Positions 56,201 to 64,000 of a stretch of 64,000 nt of DNA are shown in pieces. The position numbers and the translations under genes are program-made. The notes below the pieces were generated by a model. That model did not search any database and was not told the origin of the DNA. It saw nothing but the letters and a program-made list of their open reading frames with translations. Source of the DNA: Schistosoma haematobium (Eukaryota; Platyhelminthes; Trematoda; Strigeidida; Schistosomatidae); assembly GCF_000699445.3 (NCBI RefSeq), contig NC_067201.1, forward strand, positions 23,885,033 through 23,949,032, written 5' to 3'. Numbering within the stretch: the first letter of the stretch is position 1; each line of letters opens with the position of its first letter.

Positions 56201-59200
56201 AGAACTAACATTTAAACTAACAGAACTTAGATATCTAGACAAGAGTGAATTGATAAACGTCAATGTTTCATCAGCTGATTGAGATTAGAAATATGAATTG
56301 AAAGCTGATACAAGTCTAATTTGAATAAGTTTCATTTGAAGTTACCATATTTCAATTCAGAACAGTGTAAGAGAAAATTATCAGTATAGGTGTTATGGAG
56401 ATTATTAAGTTTTTGATTGAGATCATGAATCGATTGATGTAAGACCACCATGGAAAACCTGTAAGAACTGGACGGCCGTTTCGTCCTATTGTGGGACTCC
56501 TCGGCAGTGCGCATCCAGGATACCTGTCGCGGGATTCCAACCCAGGGCTTTCAGTTTCACGCGCGAACGCTTAACCTACTGGATCACTGAGTCGGCATCC
56601 GATAGTGTTAGTGTCGAACATCAAGCAATCCACGAGATTGTGCGACCATCTTCGATTGTACTGAGGGGTAGATACCTGTCTCTACCCGACACGGATTAGT
56701 TCCACTTATCGCAGCTATGATTCATGATCTCAATAAAAAAATCAAGGGAAAATTGACAAGTTAGACAGTAAACTTGAGATAGTTATTATCCAATGAATTG
56801 AAACACTAAACATAGGAGATATAATTGAAATAAAATAAATGAAAATTATGTAATTATAAGGATGACCCCTTGGTAAACTCAAGGAAGTTCTAAGAAGCAC
56901 TGAAAGAATCGAAGATATTCCGTCCAATCACCTTTTGGAAGAATATTCCGGAATCTTGACATGTAGTTTCCCTATTTGACGAATGGTAAAAACCACTGCA
57001 CAGGGATTGGATGATTGTAATGACGAAATTTAACATTTACAATTCCACTTTCATTTTGTATTGTTTGTTTGAATCTTCCCATTGATGCTTAGTACTGCTA
57101 TTGATCAGTCCGTTATTGGAATATGTGCATACTGTACGGATTGCCTCAATATTGCCTTAATTCACAAGCATTGTAAGCAGAGATGGTTTGTGGCTAGTAG
57201 TGGAATCCAGGATACGCATTTCGTTTTATTCGGGACTTGTCATCTGGATGTACCTGCATTCCATAGTTGATGTTCACTCTGGTACTCGAACGCAGTACCG
57301 TCCCCTTCAGGTGGATAAGCTAAGTGGATAGGGCGATGAAGTTCGAAGCGAACGGGGTTCGAATCCCGGAATAAACGCCAACTCTGCGATGCAGGTACAT
57401 CTAGATGAGGAGTCCCGAATAGGAGGAAACGTGCGTTCTGGATCGTACTGCTAGCTATCATCTATCTTTACTTATTTACAATTTCTTACAAAACTGTTAA
57501 GAATTCATGTGTCTCCAAGTAACCAGTAAGTGACTAATTTTCCACCTCGTCGTTTTTAAACCGGACAGAAATGATTGACCTAATATGATAGTCAGGCTTG
57601 CTGTCACACTTGCAGATCAACAAGATAGTAGTTTAATAATTAAAATTTTTATTTAGATCCTTCAAGGAGAAATTTCTTTCGAAGTTTGGGCTGTAGTAAA
57701 GTAGATCACTATTGGTAACCATCGAATGTATTTGAATACACCATTACAAAATATCTTAGTAAAATTTGATAACCATACAGTAAATACATTATTTGTAAAG
57801 TGTCAATCAATCGTCTCAGACTTGATTGTTCTTTCGTTTCCATACCAATCATTCTTTGTTCACGTTCTCATTCGCTTCGATCTTCTTAAACTTCTACCGC
57901 CAGGCATTTCACTTTCATTTGATGGTCATGCATACTACTTCTATCTGTCGATATCAGTAACACACCCCACATGGCAACCATGAGGTATCAATCATACACA
58001 CACACACACACATAGGTACACAAAAGCACCTAAATTTGTAGAACTTAATTCAATTTATCCAGATGAATCAAACTACACCCTCCAAATCCCCCCAATTAGG
58101 TATATAGGAAATAGTATTCAAACAATGTGTTTGTTAAAACGTCTTTTTTAAACATAACTTACCTTGTTTATAAGCATCAGCTACAGCTCTTGTTTCATCA
58201 TTCCATAATGTGGTAAATATTTCAATAAGTACACGATCATTTGTTCCTAAGCCTTTCATTGCATAATATAATGATTTAGCCAACATATAAGGTGTATCAA
58301 CAACTAGCTGACATAAAACTTTACGAAAGTCTCCAATAGTCTCCGATTTCAAATCGTCTTTTAAATCCTTTTTCAAAAAAAAGTAAAATATAAAATAACT
58401 AGAAAGGGGTTTTGTAAATATTATAATATTTGAATTCATGAACCAATTGAAGCTAGATCACCATGGACAATCTGGGAGTACTGGACGGCGTTTTCCTCCC
58501 ACTTTGGGACTTCTTGACAGTGTACATCCACGATTCCGCATCGAGAGATTCCAACCCAGGATTTATTAGTCTCGCGAGCGAACGCCTAAACTCTAGACCA
58601 CTGAGCTGGACGGCATCCAATAATGTTAATATCTAACTTCAACTAATCCACGAAATCGAGTGATACATTCATCATTGTCATTAGTGAGTTACTATCTCAC
58701 AACCGACCTGGTTGAACTCCGCTGGTCATTGTGATCAAATTGTTCGGAATATATTGCGATAATATATCATCACATAGTTTGTAATGATCTTTGTCTTCTT
58801 ACTAAACTATCAAAATTTATCAAAGGGACTAACTGTTTTACATCTTCGTTATCCCCACTTGTGTTCTCATTCGTTACAATGTGTTAATAGTTATTTGTAC
58901 AACTAAACAACATCCTCAGTGTAAATTTCAGACATAGGTCAACTATGAGATGGTGTTTTGTTCTCTGAGCTGGATGATTTGGTCATAGAGCTTTCGTCGT
59001 TTTTCTGAACGATGTCATCAGCACAAACTTCAGATAAAAGTGAAGTGTTCGAATTTCTCCACATGTGCACAATTGCATGTAGACATTTGGTGAGGACACA
59101 CATTCAACTAAGAAAATCTGGAAATTTTGATTATAGGCAATTCCAAAAATGGAAGATGATCACGTAATCTCGTTGATTGGTTGATTTGAGACATTAACAC

Positions 59201-61151
59201 CATTGTATGCCGGCTCAGTGGTTCAGTAGGTTAAACGTTCGCGCGCGAAACTGAAGGCCCTGGGTTGGAATCCCGCGAGGGAGATCGTGGATGCGTACTG
59301 CTGAGGAGTCCTACAATAAGACGAAACAGCCGTCCAGTGCTTCCAGGTTTTCCATGTTGGTCTAACACCAATCGATTCACGATCTCAACAAAAACTTAAC
59401 AATCTTCAAAACCCCTAAATCGATCATTCCGAAAACATCAAAGAATTTTCAGAAGTTTGGTACTGAGGTCAATCGTCAATCAACAAGCACATTGAAATTA
59501 AGACAATTAATGAACATATTGTAAATGTAGTATTGCAGTATGGTTTTTCTATTTTATCATGTAACTCTGTAGTCGGTTGTTCTCATCTGTGTTCTTATTC
59601 ACTGCACTTCCACTTCGATTTTTCATTTTCTGGTGTGATATTTCCTGATATATCTGCATATTTACTACCTTTGCTTGAAATATACTATTCGTTGGGACTG
59701 ATTCCTGATTCTGGACTCAAGGCTGGATATAGGAAAAATCTAACGATTAGTGAACTAATAAGAACTTAGATGTCATCTTATGGTCACTAGGATTGGTTGA
59801 GGTGTAATCAGTTAAGTCAAGAGCACTAAGCTATAGAGGAAATAACGCGTGATATTGGACGGCGGTTTCAAGACATAACAGTCTGGTAGGTATGGTTAAT
59901 TTCAACGAAGAATATTGATCATCGAATGAAATAAATGCTAAGCTTCGAGAAATGATCTATTCTTCTTTAAGGTGCTTCTCAATGTGAGTTCAACGTTTTC
60001 CCAGACTAACGTACGTCTTACAATCATTCATATAACAATTACAATAAAGTTCCGAAGAAACGAACATACAATCGTAGATAATAATCAAATTTCTGAACCA
60101 TACAGTAAATAGTTCATTTGCAAAATATCCATCGGTTGTTTCAGACTTGAATGTTCTTTCGTTTCCCCACCAGTCACTTTCTGTCCTCATTCTTGTTCTT
60201 GTTGATTTACTTAACTTTATTCCGTCAGACACTTCACTTTCGATCGGTGATACATACTACTTATATGTGTCGACATTAATAGCACACATCAAAATGAGAG
60301 CACAAATACTGATGTTCAGAACTTGCTTGATCCTGGAAATAAATCAACCTGATATCTGAATACATTTCCTTTTATACGATTTATTTATTCAAGCTAATAT
60401 TAAGTCTTCTATAATTTGAATTTAGTAGTTTTAGTAAGCCCACGTACACAAACATGCCTTCTATCTTTAGTTGTTGTAGCCAGTTTTGATAGTCAGTCAG
60501 TCAGTTAACAGCGTAGAACTTCGTACGTACGTACATCAGTTCGAGTTGCCATGATACATCATAACAGTGATACAATTGTCGATTCAAATCCCTTAGTGGT
60601 ATAGGTAGTAAAAGTATAAGCAACGATCGGGAACATTAGGATTTGAAGATGGTATTCAAGGAGTATAATTCAGTGAAACAAATTTGGAAAGAGACAAAAG
60701 AAAGGGATATGAAGAATTGAGAAGAATAGAATTTGGGAGAACACAAAGAGTGGATGCACTTGCGCCATTGCAAACGATTTTGAGCCATGTCACATTCAAG
60801 ATCTCTAACCATCGATTGCTATCGTTTCGCGGATCCCAACCAGGTAGTTAGTCTATACCTACCAACATGGCTTAGTCCACTTATCAGTGACTTCATGGAT
60901 TTGTGCCATGTTTTGATCTGGCCGCTCCTAACATAATTCCAGCCTACTTCAACAGCATAAAACATTGATCCAGTTTTGATAAGTATTATATGAGTGCAGT
61001 ATCAGTTGTCATCTTGATTTTATGTTTATTTCGCTACTTACTTACTTATTACTTACATGTTTATATAAACTTTTGTATGATCGACATAATTCTTGACGTT
61101 CATAATTTGTTCTACGTGCCAATATGTTGATAATTGCTGTTTCATCTGTGC
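44139..61151 (-). CDS. Annexin, four repeats (gene span, 8 exons; N-terminal exon not found)
   Basis: A calcium-dependent phospholipid-binding protein; in schistosomes some annexins sit in the tegument. Eight exons join in matching phases to about 313 residues plus a stop. Repeats start at [24 protein letters not shown] and MAGLGTKD. In repeats I, III and IV the acidic cap residue (E, E, D) lies 40 residues after the second Gly, the type II calcium site. In repeat II the gap is 47 because a 24-nt microexon adds eight residues. The II-III linker ([20 protein letters not shown]) is longer than in vertebrate annexins, as I recall for schistosome annexins. Only the extreme N-terminus before the first GT is missing. 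The first exon must end in a phase 1 G and probably lies beyond the window. The introns are packed with SINEs. The exact paralogue is not assigned. Confidence 0.93.
44301..44344. repeat. (GT)n(GA)n microsatellite next to an annexin splice acceptor
   Basis: (GT)12 followed by a GA run. In the annexin sense this is CT then CA repeats, 28-71 nt upstream of the last exon. Confidence 0.9.
44425..44790 (+). pseudogene. Penelope-like element GIY-YIG C-terminal relic
   Basis: Readable with frameshifts: [16 protein letters not shown] in one frame and [14 protein letters not shown] in another, then [57 protein letters not shown] and VLSLSLPWP. The CxC before the GIY-YIG start and the conserved tail fit Penelope-like elements of flukes. 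The copy is dead. Confidence 0.55.
44815..45000 (+). mobile_element. Hammerhead SINE (family A) fragment
   Basis: Contains the B-box (gggttcaaatctcg) and a hammerhead with a damaged core (CTGAGGT, ATTAAA). The tail ends gactcatgaattc. Confidence 0.55.
45135..45247 (-). CDS. Annexin exon (III-IV linker, repeat IV start)
   Basis: Encodes [32 protein letters not shown] and ITRSE, with acceptor cacacttag and donor gtaagt, phase 0. Confidence 0.93.
45440..45620 (-). repeat. R2 interspersed repeat fragment
   Basis: The minus strand matches R2 (tactacttataccta, caggcatttcac). Confidence 0.5.
45655..45835 (-). mobile_element. Smalpha-type hammerhead SINE
   Basis: The minus strand has the canonical CCAGCTGATGAGTCC and GGGAC half-stems, but GATA replaces GAAA. 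It is followed by GGACCTCACTGCTAGCTAC. The copy has the closest match to the classical CTGATGA core, but the second core block is mutated. Confidence 0.65.
46070..46345 (+). pseudogene. Penelope-like element GIY-YIG relic
   Basis: Encodes [31 protein letters not shown] (two pieces): VYKFTCxC...[10 protein letters not shown] is the CxC plus GIY-YIG start of Penelope-like endonucleases. Past about 46260 the frame shifts ([24 protein letters not shown], then the element ends in decay). Confidence 0.6.
46370..46750 (-). mobile_element. Hammerhead SINE (family A), near full length
   Basis: All parts are present on the minus strand. The tRNA-like head (ggctcagtggtcc, gggttggaatccc) is followed by a hammerhead with CTGAGGA but AAAA in place of GAAA, so it is predicted inactive. 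Confidence 0.65.
47445..47622 (+). mobile_element. Hammerhead SINE (family A), decayed
   Basis: Remnants of the head (ggctcagtaatttagaggtc) and ribozyme (ctgatgagttccatactagg, acaaaac) are visible. The core is broken. Confidence 0.5.
47625..48118 (+). mobile_element. RTE-type LINE, internally deleted composite copy
   Basis: Starts ggttagcgttttt, with head gggatggggtcgctaaaccc. A first fragment of the ORF follows (gaagattcttcgatacaaca, aatcacaattgacggagaag). Then a jump to [23 protein letters not shown] and [20 protein letters not shown] sequence, ending ggcgtaagtaagtaag. Confidence 0.7.
48215..48290 (-). CDS. Annexin exon (repeat III end)
   Basis: Encodes [25 protein letters not shown] (written in two pieces) and ends in phase 1 before gtaagt. 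E of IESE is the calcium cap residue. Confidence 0.92.
48475..48838. mobile_element. Hammerhead SINEs (family A), inverted pair
   Basis: A minus copy (48475-48655) and a plus copy (48655-48838) meet at their tRNA-like heads (tctcgcgccagg...cccgggttcgg). Both ribozymes keep CTGARGA, GAAA and GTC, and stem I pairs GCACTG/CAGTGC in the plus copy. The plus copy also has a six-pair stem II. Confidence 0.7.
49110..49592 (-). repeat. R1 interspersed repeat, full-length copy
   Basis: The tail tttatttatttatttaaac is at the left. Internal R1 blocks run in order to 'tggccatatgagattatttcg' at the right. Confidence 0.65.
49785..50125. mobile_element. Hammerhead SINEs (family A), inverted pair
   Basis: The minus copy is at 49785-49930 and the plus copy at 49930-50125. 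Both cores are mutated (CTAAGAA; CTGAGAA). Confidence 0.6.
50226..50316 (-). CDS. Annexin exon (repeat III start)
   Basis: Encodes [20 protein letters not shown] to SEIYFK. The acceptor is ttctataaag and the donor gtaagt, phase 0. Confidence 0.9.
50340..50722. mobile_element. Hammerhead SINEs (family A), inverted pair with a shared mutation
   Basis: The minus copy (50340-50520) and plus copy (50520-50722) both read CACTGTCGAGGAGTCC, where other copies read CACTGCTGAGGAGTCC. Head sequences are gcgaacggg...cccgttcgcggg. GAAA and GTC are kept. Confidence 0.7.
50975..51245 (-). repeat. R2 interspersed repeat
   Basis: The minus strand matches R2 from gaacgagtacaaaattgggg to the ctacttatatctatcgac block. 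Confidence 0.55.
51425..51612 (+). mobile_element. RTE-type LINE 3' tail fragment
   Basis: Ends of the reverse transcriptase frame, then tataagtaagtaatataag. It resembles 1685-1878. Confidence 0.45.
51640..51918 (+). repeat. R2 interspersed repeat
   Basis: Runs tgaacgagaacacaagtggg to atcaggagtacacgccat. It is inverted relative to the copy at 50975. Confidence 0.6.
51930..52285 (-). mobile_element. Hammerhead SINE (family A), near full length
   Basis: Minus strand. The ribozyme keeps CTGAGGA, GAAA, GTC and a perfect GTCC/GGAC stem II. The only flaw is a C-C mismatch at the base of stem I. Head: ggctcagtggtcc, gggttcgaacccc. Confidence 0.7.
52420..52735 (-). mobile_element. Hammerhead SINE (family A), ribozyme half deleted
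   Basis: The GAAA/GTC half is kept but the CTGA half is lost. Head and leader are present. Confidence 0.55.
52735..52975 (+). mobile_element. Hammerhead SINE (family A), cleavage site deleted
   Basis: The head is intact (ggctcagtggtctagaggt). The core CTGAGGA is present, but GTAA replaces GAAA and the cleavage segment is deleted (cggc joined to ttttc). Confidence 0.6.
53181..53382 (-). CDS. Annexin exon (repeat II end and II-III linker)
   Basis: Encodes [20 protein letters not shown], the extended linker ([19 protein letters not shown]) and DLYASGV. The acceptor is aataaaag and the donor gtaagt, phase 2. Confidence 0.93.
53870..54180 (+). pseudogene. Ty3/Gypsy gag relic
   Basis: An open stretch of about 100 codons reading [33 protein letters not shown] (two pieces), then [27 protein letters not shown]. 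This fits the pattern (E/F)xYdPxxGxTFxxWxxRxEDIFR...KxRLLxxKL of Gypsy-group gag proteins in flukes. No zinc box or pol follows, so it is an isolated fragment in an annexin intron. Confidence 0.55.
54395..55135 (-). mobile_element. RTE-type LINE, C-terminal reverse transcriptase fragment
   Basis: Minus strand. [20 protein letters not shown] and [20 protein letters not shown] in one frame. After a frameshift: [40 protein letters not shown] and LWERTNQI to [11 protein letters not shown]. It ends at the cttacttacgcctgtta tail. It is the longest RTE coding stretch in the window and is broken in at least one place. Confidence 0.7.
55136..55233. repeat. (GTCTA)n pentanucleotide microsatellite, ~20 units
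   Basis: A perfect tandem run, 98 bp, directly at the 5' truncation point of the RTE fragment (minus orientation). Confidence 0.95.
55675..56040 (+). mobile_element. Hammerhead SINEs (family A), two adjacent partial copies
   Basis: A ribozyme and tail fragment (55680-55830; core CTGGAGA, GAAA, GTC) is followed by a leader fragment (55835-56040; tcactagtgactggcttc to acaccgttggatgccg). The second lacks the ribozyme. Confidence 0.55.
56123..56146 (-). CDS. Annexin 24-nt microexon
   Basis: Between cattcttag and gtaagt. With the split codons it encodes VLKDKGIE. It starts and ends in phase 1, so skipping it keeps the frame. Confidence 0.8.
56395..56712 (-). mobile_element. Hammerhead SINE (family A), near full length
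   Basis: Minus strand. Stem II and GAAA/GTC are perfect, but the core reads CCGAGGA (U4 to C). Confidence 0.65.
57085..57475. mobile_element. Smalpha-type hammerhead SINEs, inverted pair
   Basis: A minus copy (57085-57240) faces a plus copy (57300-57475) with a strong B-box (ggggttcgaatccc at 57354). The ribozyme cores differ from CTGATGA at the first base (ATGACAA in the minus copy, ATGAGGA in the plus copy). The plus copy has GTT in place of GTC. Confidence 0.65.
57715..57985 (+). repeat. R2 interspersed repeat
   Basis: Matches R2 from atgtatttgaatacaccatt to atcagtaacacaccccac. It is followed by a short (CA)n run at 57990-58012. Confidence 0.6.
58163..58367 (-). CDS. Annexin exon (repeat I end, repeat II start)
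   Basis: Encodes [16 protein letters not shown], the inter-repeat segment, [15 protein letters not shown], and ends AYKQ plus G before gtaagt. The acceptor (tttgaaaaag) is weak. Confidence 0.93.
58435..58742 (-). mobile_element. Hammerhead SINE (family A), decayed ribozyme
   Basis: Head and leader are readable on the minus strand. The ribozyme core is mutated at several bases (tcaagaagtcccaaag, gaggaaaac). Confidence 0.55.
58945..59068 (+). repeat. Half copy of the fold-back (MITE-like) repeat
   Basis: Starts gttttgttctctgagctgg and ends tctccacatgtgc. It matches one arm of 3766-4033. Confidence 0.55.
59150..59425 (+). mobile_element. Hammerhead SINE (family A) with near-intact ribozyme
   Basis: The head has A-box ggctcagtggttc and B-box gggttggaatccc. 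The ribozyme has CTGAGGA, GAAA and GTC, and stem I pairs over six positions (GTACTG/CAGTGC, one G-U). Stem II is reduced to about three pairs. Confidence 0.7.
60075..60300 (+). repeat. R2 interspersed repeat
   Basis: Matches R2 from atttctgaaccatacagtaa to gtcgacattaatagcacac. Confidence 0.55.
60495..60965 (-). mobile_element. RTE-type LINE 3' end
   Basis: The tail cagtcagtcagttaacag is at the left. The minus strand reads [20 protein letters not shown] and matches 7020-7452 and 38520-38992. Confidence 0.65.
61057..61151 (-). CDS. Annexin exon (repeat I start)
   Basis: Encodes [20 protein letters not shown] to SLYKH. The acceptor ttttaag precedes it, and the first codon is split (G|GC). The donor is gtaagt, phase 0. 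Confidence 0.9.
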
Positions 61152-61254
61152 CTTAAAATAGAAATGGAATATTGAAATGTATTAATTAAAAACAAACTAA
61201 TATGTATAACTAGTTCGGTAGCTTGAAAATGAGTAAGCTTTTAGCGTAGCTTCG

Positions 61255-61490
61255 TACTCTAAGATATAGGTTTCCGTTGTTAGATCTTCATTGTTCTTCT
61301 GAACAGTTATAGACAACAACAGGTTAGGGTTCGATGACACTAAATCAAGATTAAGGTCGTCAAGATATGATGTCAGTCATATTTTATGAAATTTGAATAC
61401 CCCACGTCTACTTGAAGTTTGTGGTAGCGATGTTGTTCAAGAGAACATTGAAATCTTCACGATTAAACCAGATGGTTTAGAGAACGAGGT
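61255..61490. repeat. Decayed fold-back (MITE-like) repeat
   Basis: Left remnant ttcattgttcttctgaaca and right remnants ctacttgaagtttgtggtag and cagatggtttagagaacga resemble the two arms of 3766-4033. Confidence 0.4.
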
Positions 61491-61494
61491 AACT

Positions 61495-61700
61495 ATTAGA
61501 AACCTAGTGGCACTGGATAAATGTTCTATGATAGTATAGAACTCCTTAGCAGAGCCCAACCACCACTCCTCCATCGAGAATGGAACCCAGGGCACTTAGT
61601 CTTAGTCGAATGCTTAACGTATGAACTACTAAGTCAAAGTCTAGTTGTGTACAAACCTATTTCCAATCAGTTCACCATAATGTGCGACCATCTAATATTT
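61495..61700 (-). mobile_element. Hammerhead SINE (family A), strongly decayed
   Basis: Shared order with other minus copies (gaaacctagtggcactgg, tagaactccttagcag, then the head). No intact ribozyme block remains. Confidence 0.4.
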
Positions 61701-62044
61701 TTGGTAGGTGCCTTCAGCATACCCGAAACAGTTAAACTGGAAATGAAGAAGTAGATAATGTCACTACAAGGGGCAACAACAAACAATGAAAACCAAGGTA
61801 TACAAAATAAAATGCAGGTCACTTGTTTGAAAAATGGGATAGCTTACCTCTATCTAGAAAATTTTTACTGTTAAAAATAGCTTCTATAAAAATAGTAAAG
61901 GCGTGACTATTAAACTATTGAACTCAGTATACTTATCACCTCTAAAAGCAACAACATGAGATACAAATCTGCTTCACAATCTTAAGGCTTAATTCAGGGC
62001 GACTGACAATTATCCTGACGTTTTTTTCCTGAGAAAAGGTTAAT

Positions 62045-62425
62045 AATGATGTCATCAAGAGGTGTTTCCTGGAGTTCTATTGAGAAGTAGTGACCAGTGC
62101 AGTCCAACCGGGTATTTTGTGAGATAGTAACTCATTGATGACAATGGTGGATATGTTGCTAAATTCGTGGATTAGTTGAAGTTAGATACTAACAACTCTG
62201 GATGTTGGCTCAATGGTCTAGATTTTAAGCGCTTGAGCGCGGCACCAATAGATCCTGGGTTGGAATCTTGCGATGCAGGATCATGGATGTGCACTGCTGA
62301 AGTGCTCCGCAGTTGGACGAAACGGTCGTCCAGTACTTCCAGGTTTTCCATGGTGGTCTAGCTTCAATTAACTCATGATCTGAACTATTGAAATTAGTAT
62401 AATATCCACAAAACACCTGATATTA
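62045..62425 (+). mobile_element. Hammerhead SINE (family A), near full length
   Basis: Leader (gaggtgtttcctggagttct), head (ggctcaatggtctag, gggttggaatcttg) and ribozyme are present. The core reads CTGAAGT, with the final A lost; GAAA and GTC are kept. Confidence 0.65.
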
Positions 62426-62649
62426 ATGATCAAACTATTAAAGTATTTTGAAATGAAGTTTATTTTCAGGTCTTCATTGTTGGGGTAAATAACATCAAAC
62501 TGCAAAAAATTACGTTAACACATTTTAGCTACTTATAAGTAGCTAATCCTTCGTCATGAATAGTAGCTAAAGTAAATGAGTAATTAGTGGAATATCAGAG
62601 AACTAGAATTAGAGTCAACTGCACCTCTTCAAGTAAATAAAATCCAATT

Positions 62650-62935
62650 GGATAAGCAATTGATGTTCACTCCAGAACTTAAGTTCGTTGCCGTTTATTT
62701 CAAACGACATCGTGCTATTCTCTTAACAACCGAGTTTAAATAACTACCCACTTCCTAATATTGTTTAGGATTCCAGTTGATCAGTCTCTTGTTGGCATGT
62801 GTGTATCCTGTACGGATTGCCTCGATTTTACTATATAATCACAAGCATTATAGACAGGGCTAGATTGTGGTTAGAAATGGGCGCCCCAAATGGGGCGAAA
62901 TTAGCATCCTGGATTCCCTAAAAATTAGGTCTTTC
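62650..62935 (-). mobile_element. Smalpha-type SINE, decayed
   Basis: Shares gtatcctgtacggattgcctcg and the attatagacagggctagatt block with the minus copy at 57085. The ribozyme is not recognisable. Confidence 0.4.
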
Positions 62936-63069
62936 AACTAGCCATAAATGATTTATTGCATATTATTTCTATTTGGCTTCCATGATGTTTGTAAACATAG
63001 ATTTCGAAAATTCAACACAATGAAGTTTTATGACGTTAGGCTGAAAATAGTGTAATAAGTTCATGACGA

Positions 63070-63412
63070 TAATAGATGACTGGCTTCAAGAGGTATATCC
63101 TGGGGTTCTAGTGAGAAGCAGGTCTGTTGTGAGATAGTAACTCACTGATGACAATGGAGGATGTGTCAGTCGATTTCGTAAATTGGTTGAGGTTAGACAA
63201 TAATACAGTTGACTGCCGGCCAGCCCAGTGGTCTAGAGTCTAGGTGTTCGCTCACGAGACTAATAGATCCTGGGTTCGAATCTCGAGAAGCGGGACAGTG
63301 GGTGCACAGTGCTGAGAAGTCCTACAATAAGAAGAAACGCCATTTAGTGTCTCCAGGTTTTCCACGGTGTTTTAGTTTCAACTGACTTATGATCTAAACT
63401 ATCGAAAAGCAA
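63070..63412 (+). mobile_element. Hammerhead SINE (family A), near full length
   Basis: The leader has an internal deletion. The head is good (cccagtggtctagag, gggttcgaatctcg), but the ribozyme core is broken (CTGAGAA). Confidence 0.65.
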
Positions 63413-63609
63413 AAAGGCGGTAAATTTTTTCGCAAATCATGTTCTACACAGTAACTAACATTAGAACGAGTTGTCTTCCTGTATCATTTATTCATATGCA
63501 ATGATTGGTCAAAATGGTTCTGTTATATATAGGTGATGAAGAAGTAAATAGTAACCGTTAGGATCTATTTGTGGACTTTTATTTTATATATACTTATTAT
63601 ACAACTATT

Positions 63610-64000
63610 TATAATTTATTTATTTATTTGGACACATTAATATTGGTACAAGGAGGCACCGAATACATATGCACCACACATATCATTCGATTTGTGTGTG
63701 GGCTATGGTACTGCCCAAGTCCCCAAACCCAAGCACACCACTTTCTCAAGTGGCTACACTCAAAGCCTTCGATCTAAAGGTGTGATCCACAAAGCAGTGG
63801 AGCAACGTCAGGAGATACAGTCCGATGGTAGTTGGTACCCAAAAATTGATTCATACTCCATTTGTTCCCTCATGATCCTGTACTACATGTGCACCATTGA
63901 TTTGGAATGAGAGTTTTTCAACTTCCGCATGTGAACTCTCCGTATCCACTAATTCAGTTAAAGCGTTGGACATTCGGTTTTCGTCCCCTCAATTTCGTAA
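63610..64000 (-). repeat. R1 interspersed repeat, cut by window end
   Basis: The tail tttatttatttatttgg is at the left, with R1 blocks in order to ccctcaatttcgtaa at the last base. Confidence 0.65.

Noticed and set aside
59215..59280. tRNA gene-like A- and B-boxes in many SINE copies
   Set aside because: Anticodon and acceptor stems are absent; these are SINE heads, not tRNA genes.
61845..61875. Possible small first annexin exon (acag ... agatagag before gtaagc, minus strand)
   Set aside because: The phase would fit, but the encoded residues do not resemble the conserved segment before GTDE, and there is no start codon nearby.

Overview
The window is nuclear DNA of a blood fluke, most likely a Schistosoma species. 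The evidence is AT-rich sequence, genes split into small exons by introns of 35 nt to several kb, and a repeat load typical of schistosomes: SINEs carrying hammerhead-ribozyme folds (Smalpha-like), RTE-type LINE fragments, Penelope-like GIY-YIG fragments, a Merlin transposase relic and a CsRn1/Boudicca-type Ty3/Gypsy element. The species cannot be settled by reading alone.

Three host genes were reconstructed from conserved exons with matching splice phases. (1) A CSRP-type two-LIM protein lies on the minus strand, with coding exons at 13132-13243, 12949-13096, 3618-3668 and 3315-3580. Its 3' end was not found. (2) The proteasome maturation factor POMP/Ump1 lies on the plus strand (32247-32308, 35868-36196, 39955-40022) and is complete at 152 residues. 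(3) A four-repeat annexin lies on the minus strand, with eight exons between 61151 and 44139. It is complete except for a short N-terminal exon. It contains a 24-nt microexon that lengthens the calcium loop of repeat II.

The rest is intron or intergenic DNA filled with mobile elements. A nearly intact CsRn1-like LTR retrotransposon (24007-29246, minus strand) has 318-bp LTRs differing at two positions and a 4-bp target duplication. It has an open pol, a gag broken by one stop, and a -1 frameshift heptamer at the gag/pol overlap. It sits beside a decayed older Gypsy element (about 21450-23280). Inside POMP intron 2 an RTE fragment is split by a 1.87-kb palindromic element (36549-38414). That element has about 675-bp near-identical inverted arms, one complete LTR and a 5-bp target duplication. 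It is the most unusual structure in the window.

The region from 44 to 64 kb (annexin introns and upstream) is dense with two hammerhead SINE families, often as head-to-head inverted pairs, plus two interspersed repeat families that I cannot name: R1 (about 500 bp, A/T-rich tail) and R2 (about 280 bp). Long stretches at 10850-12880, 13250-14640, 15000-20150 and 29250-31390 hold no gene I can recognise.
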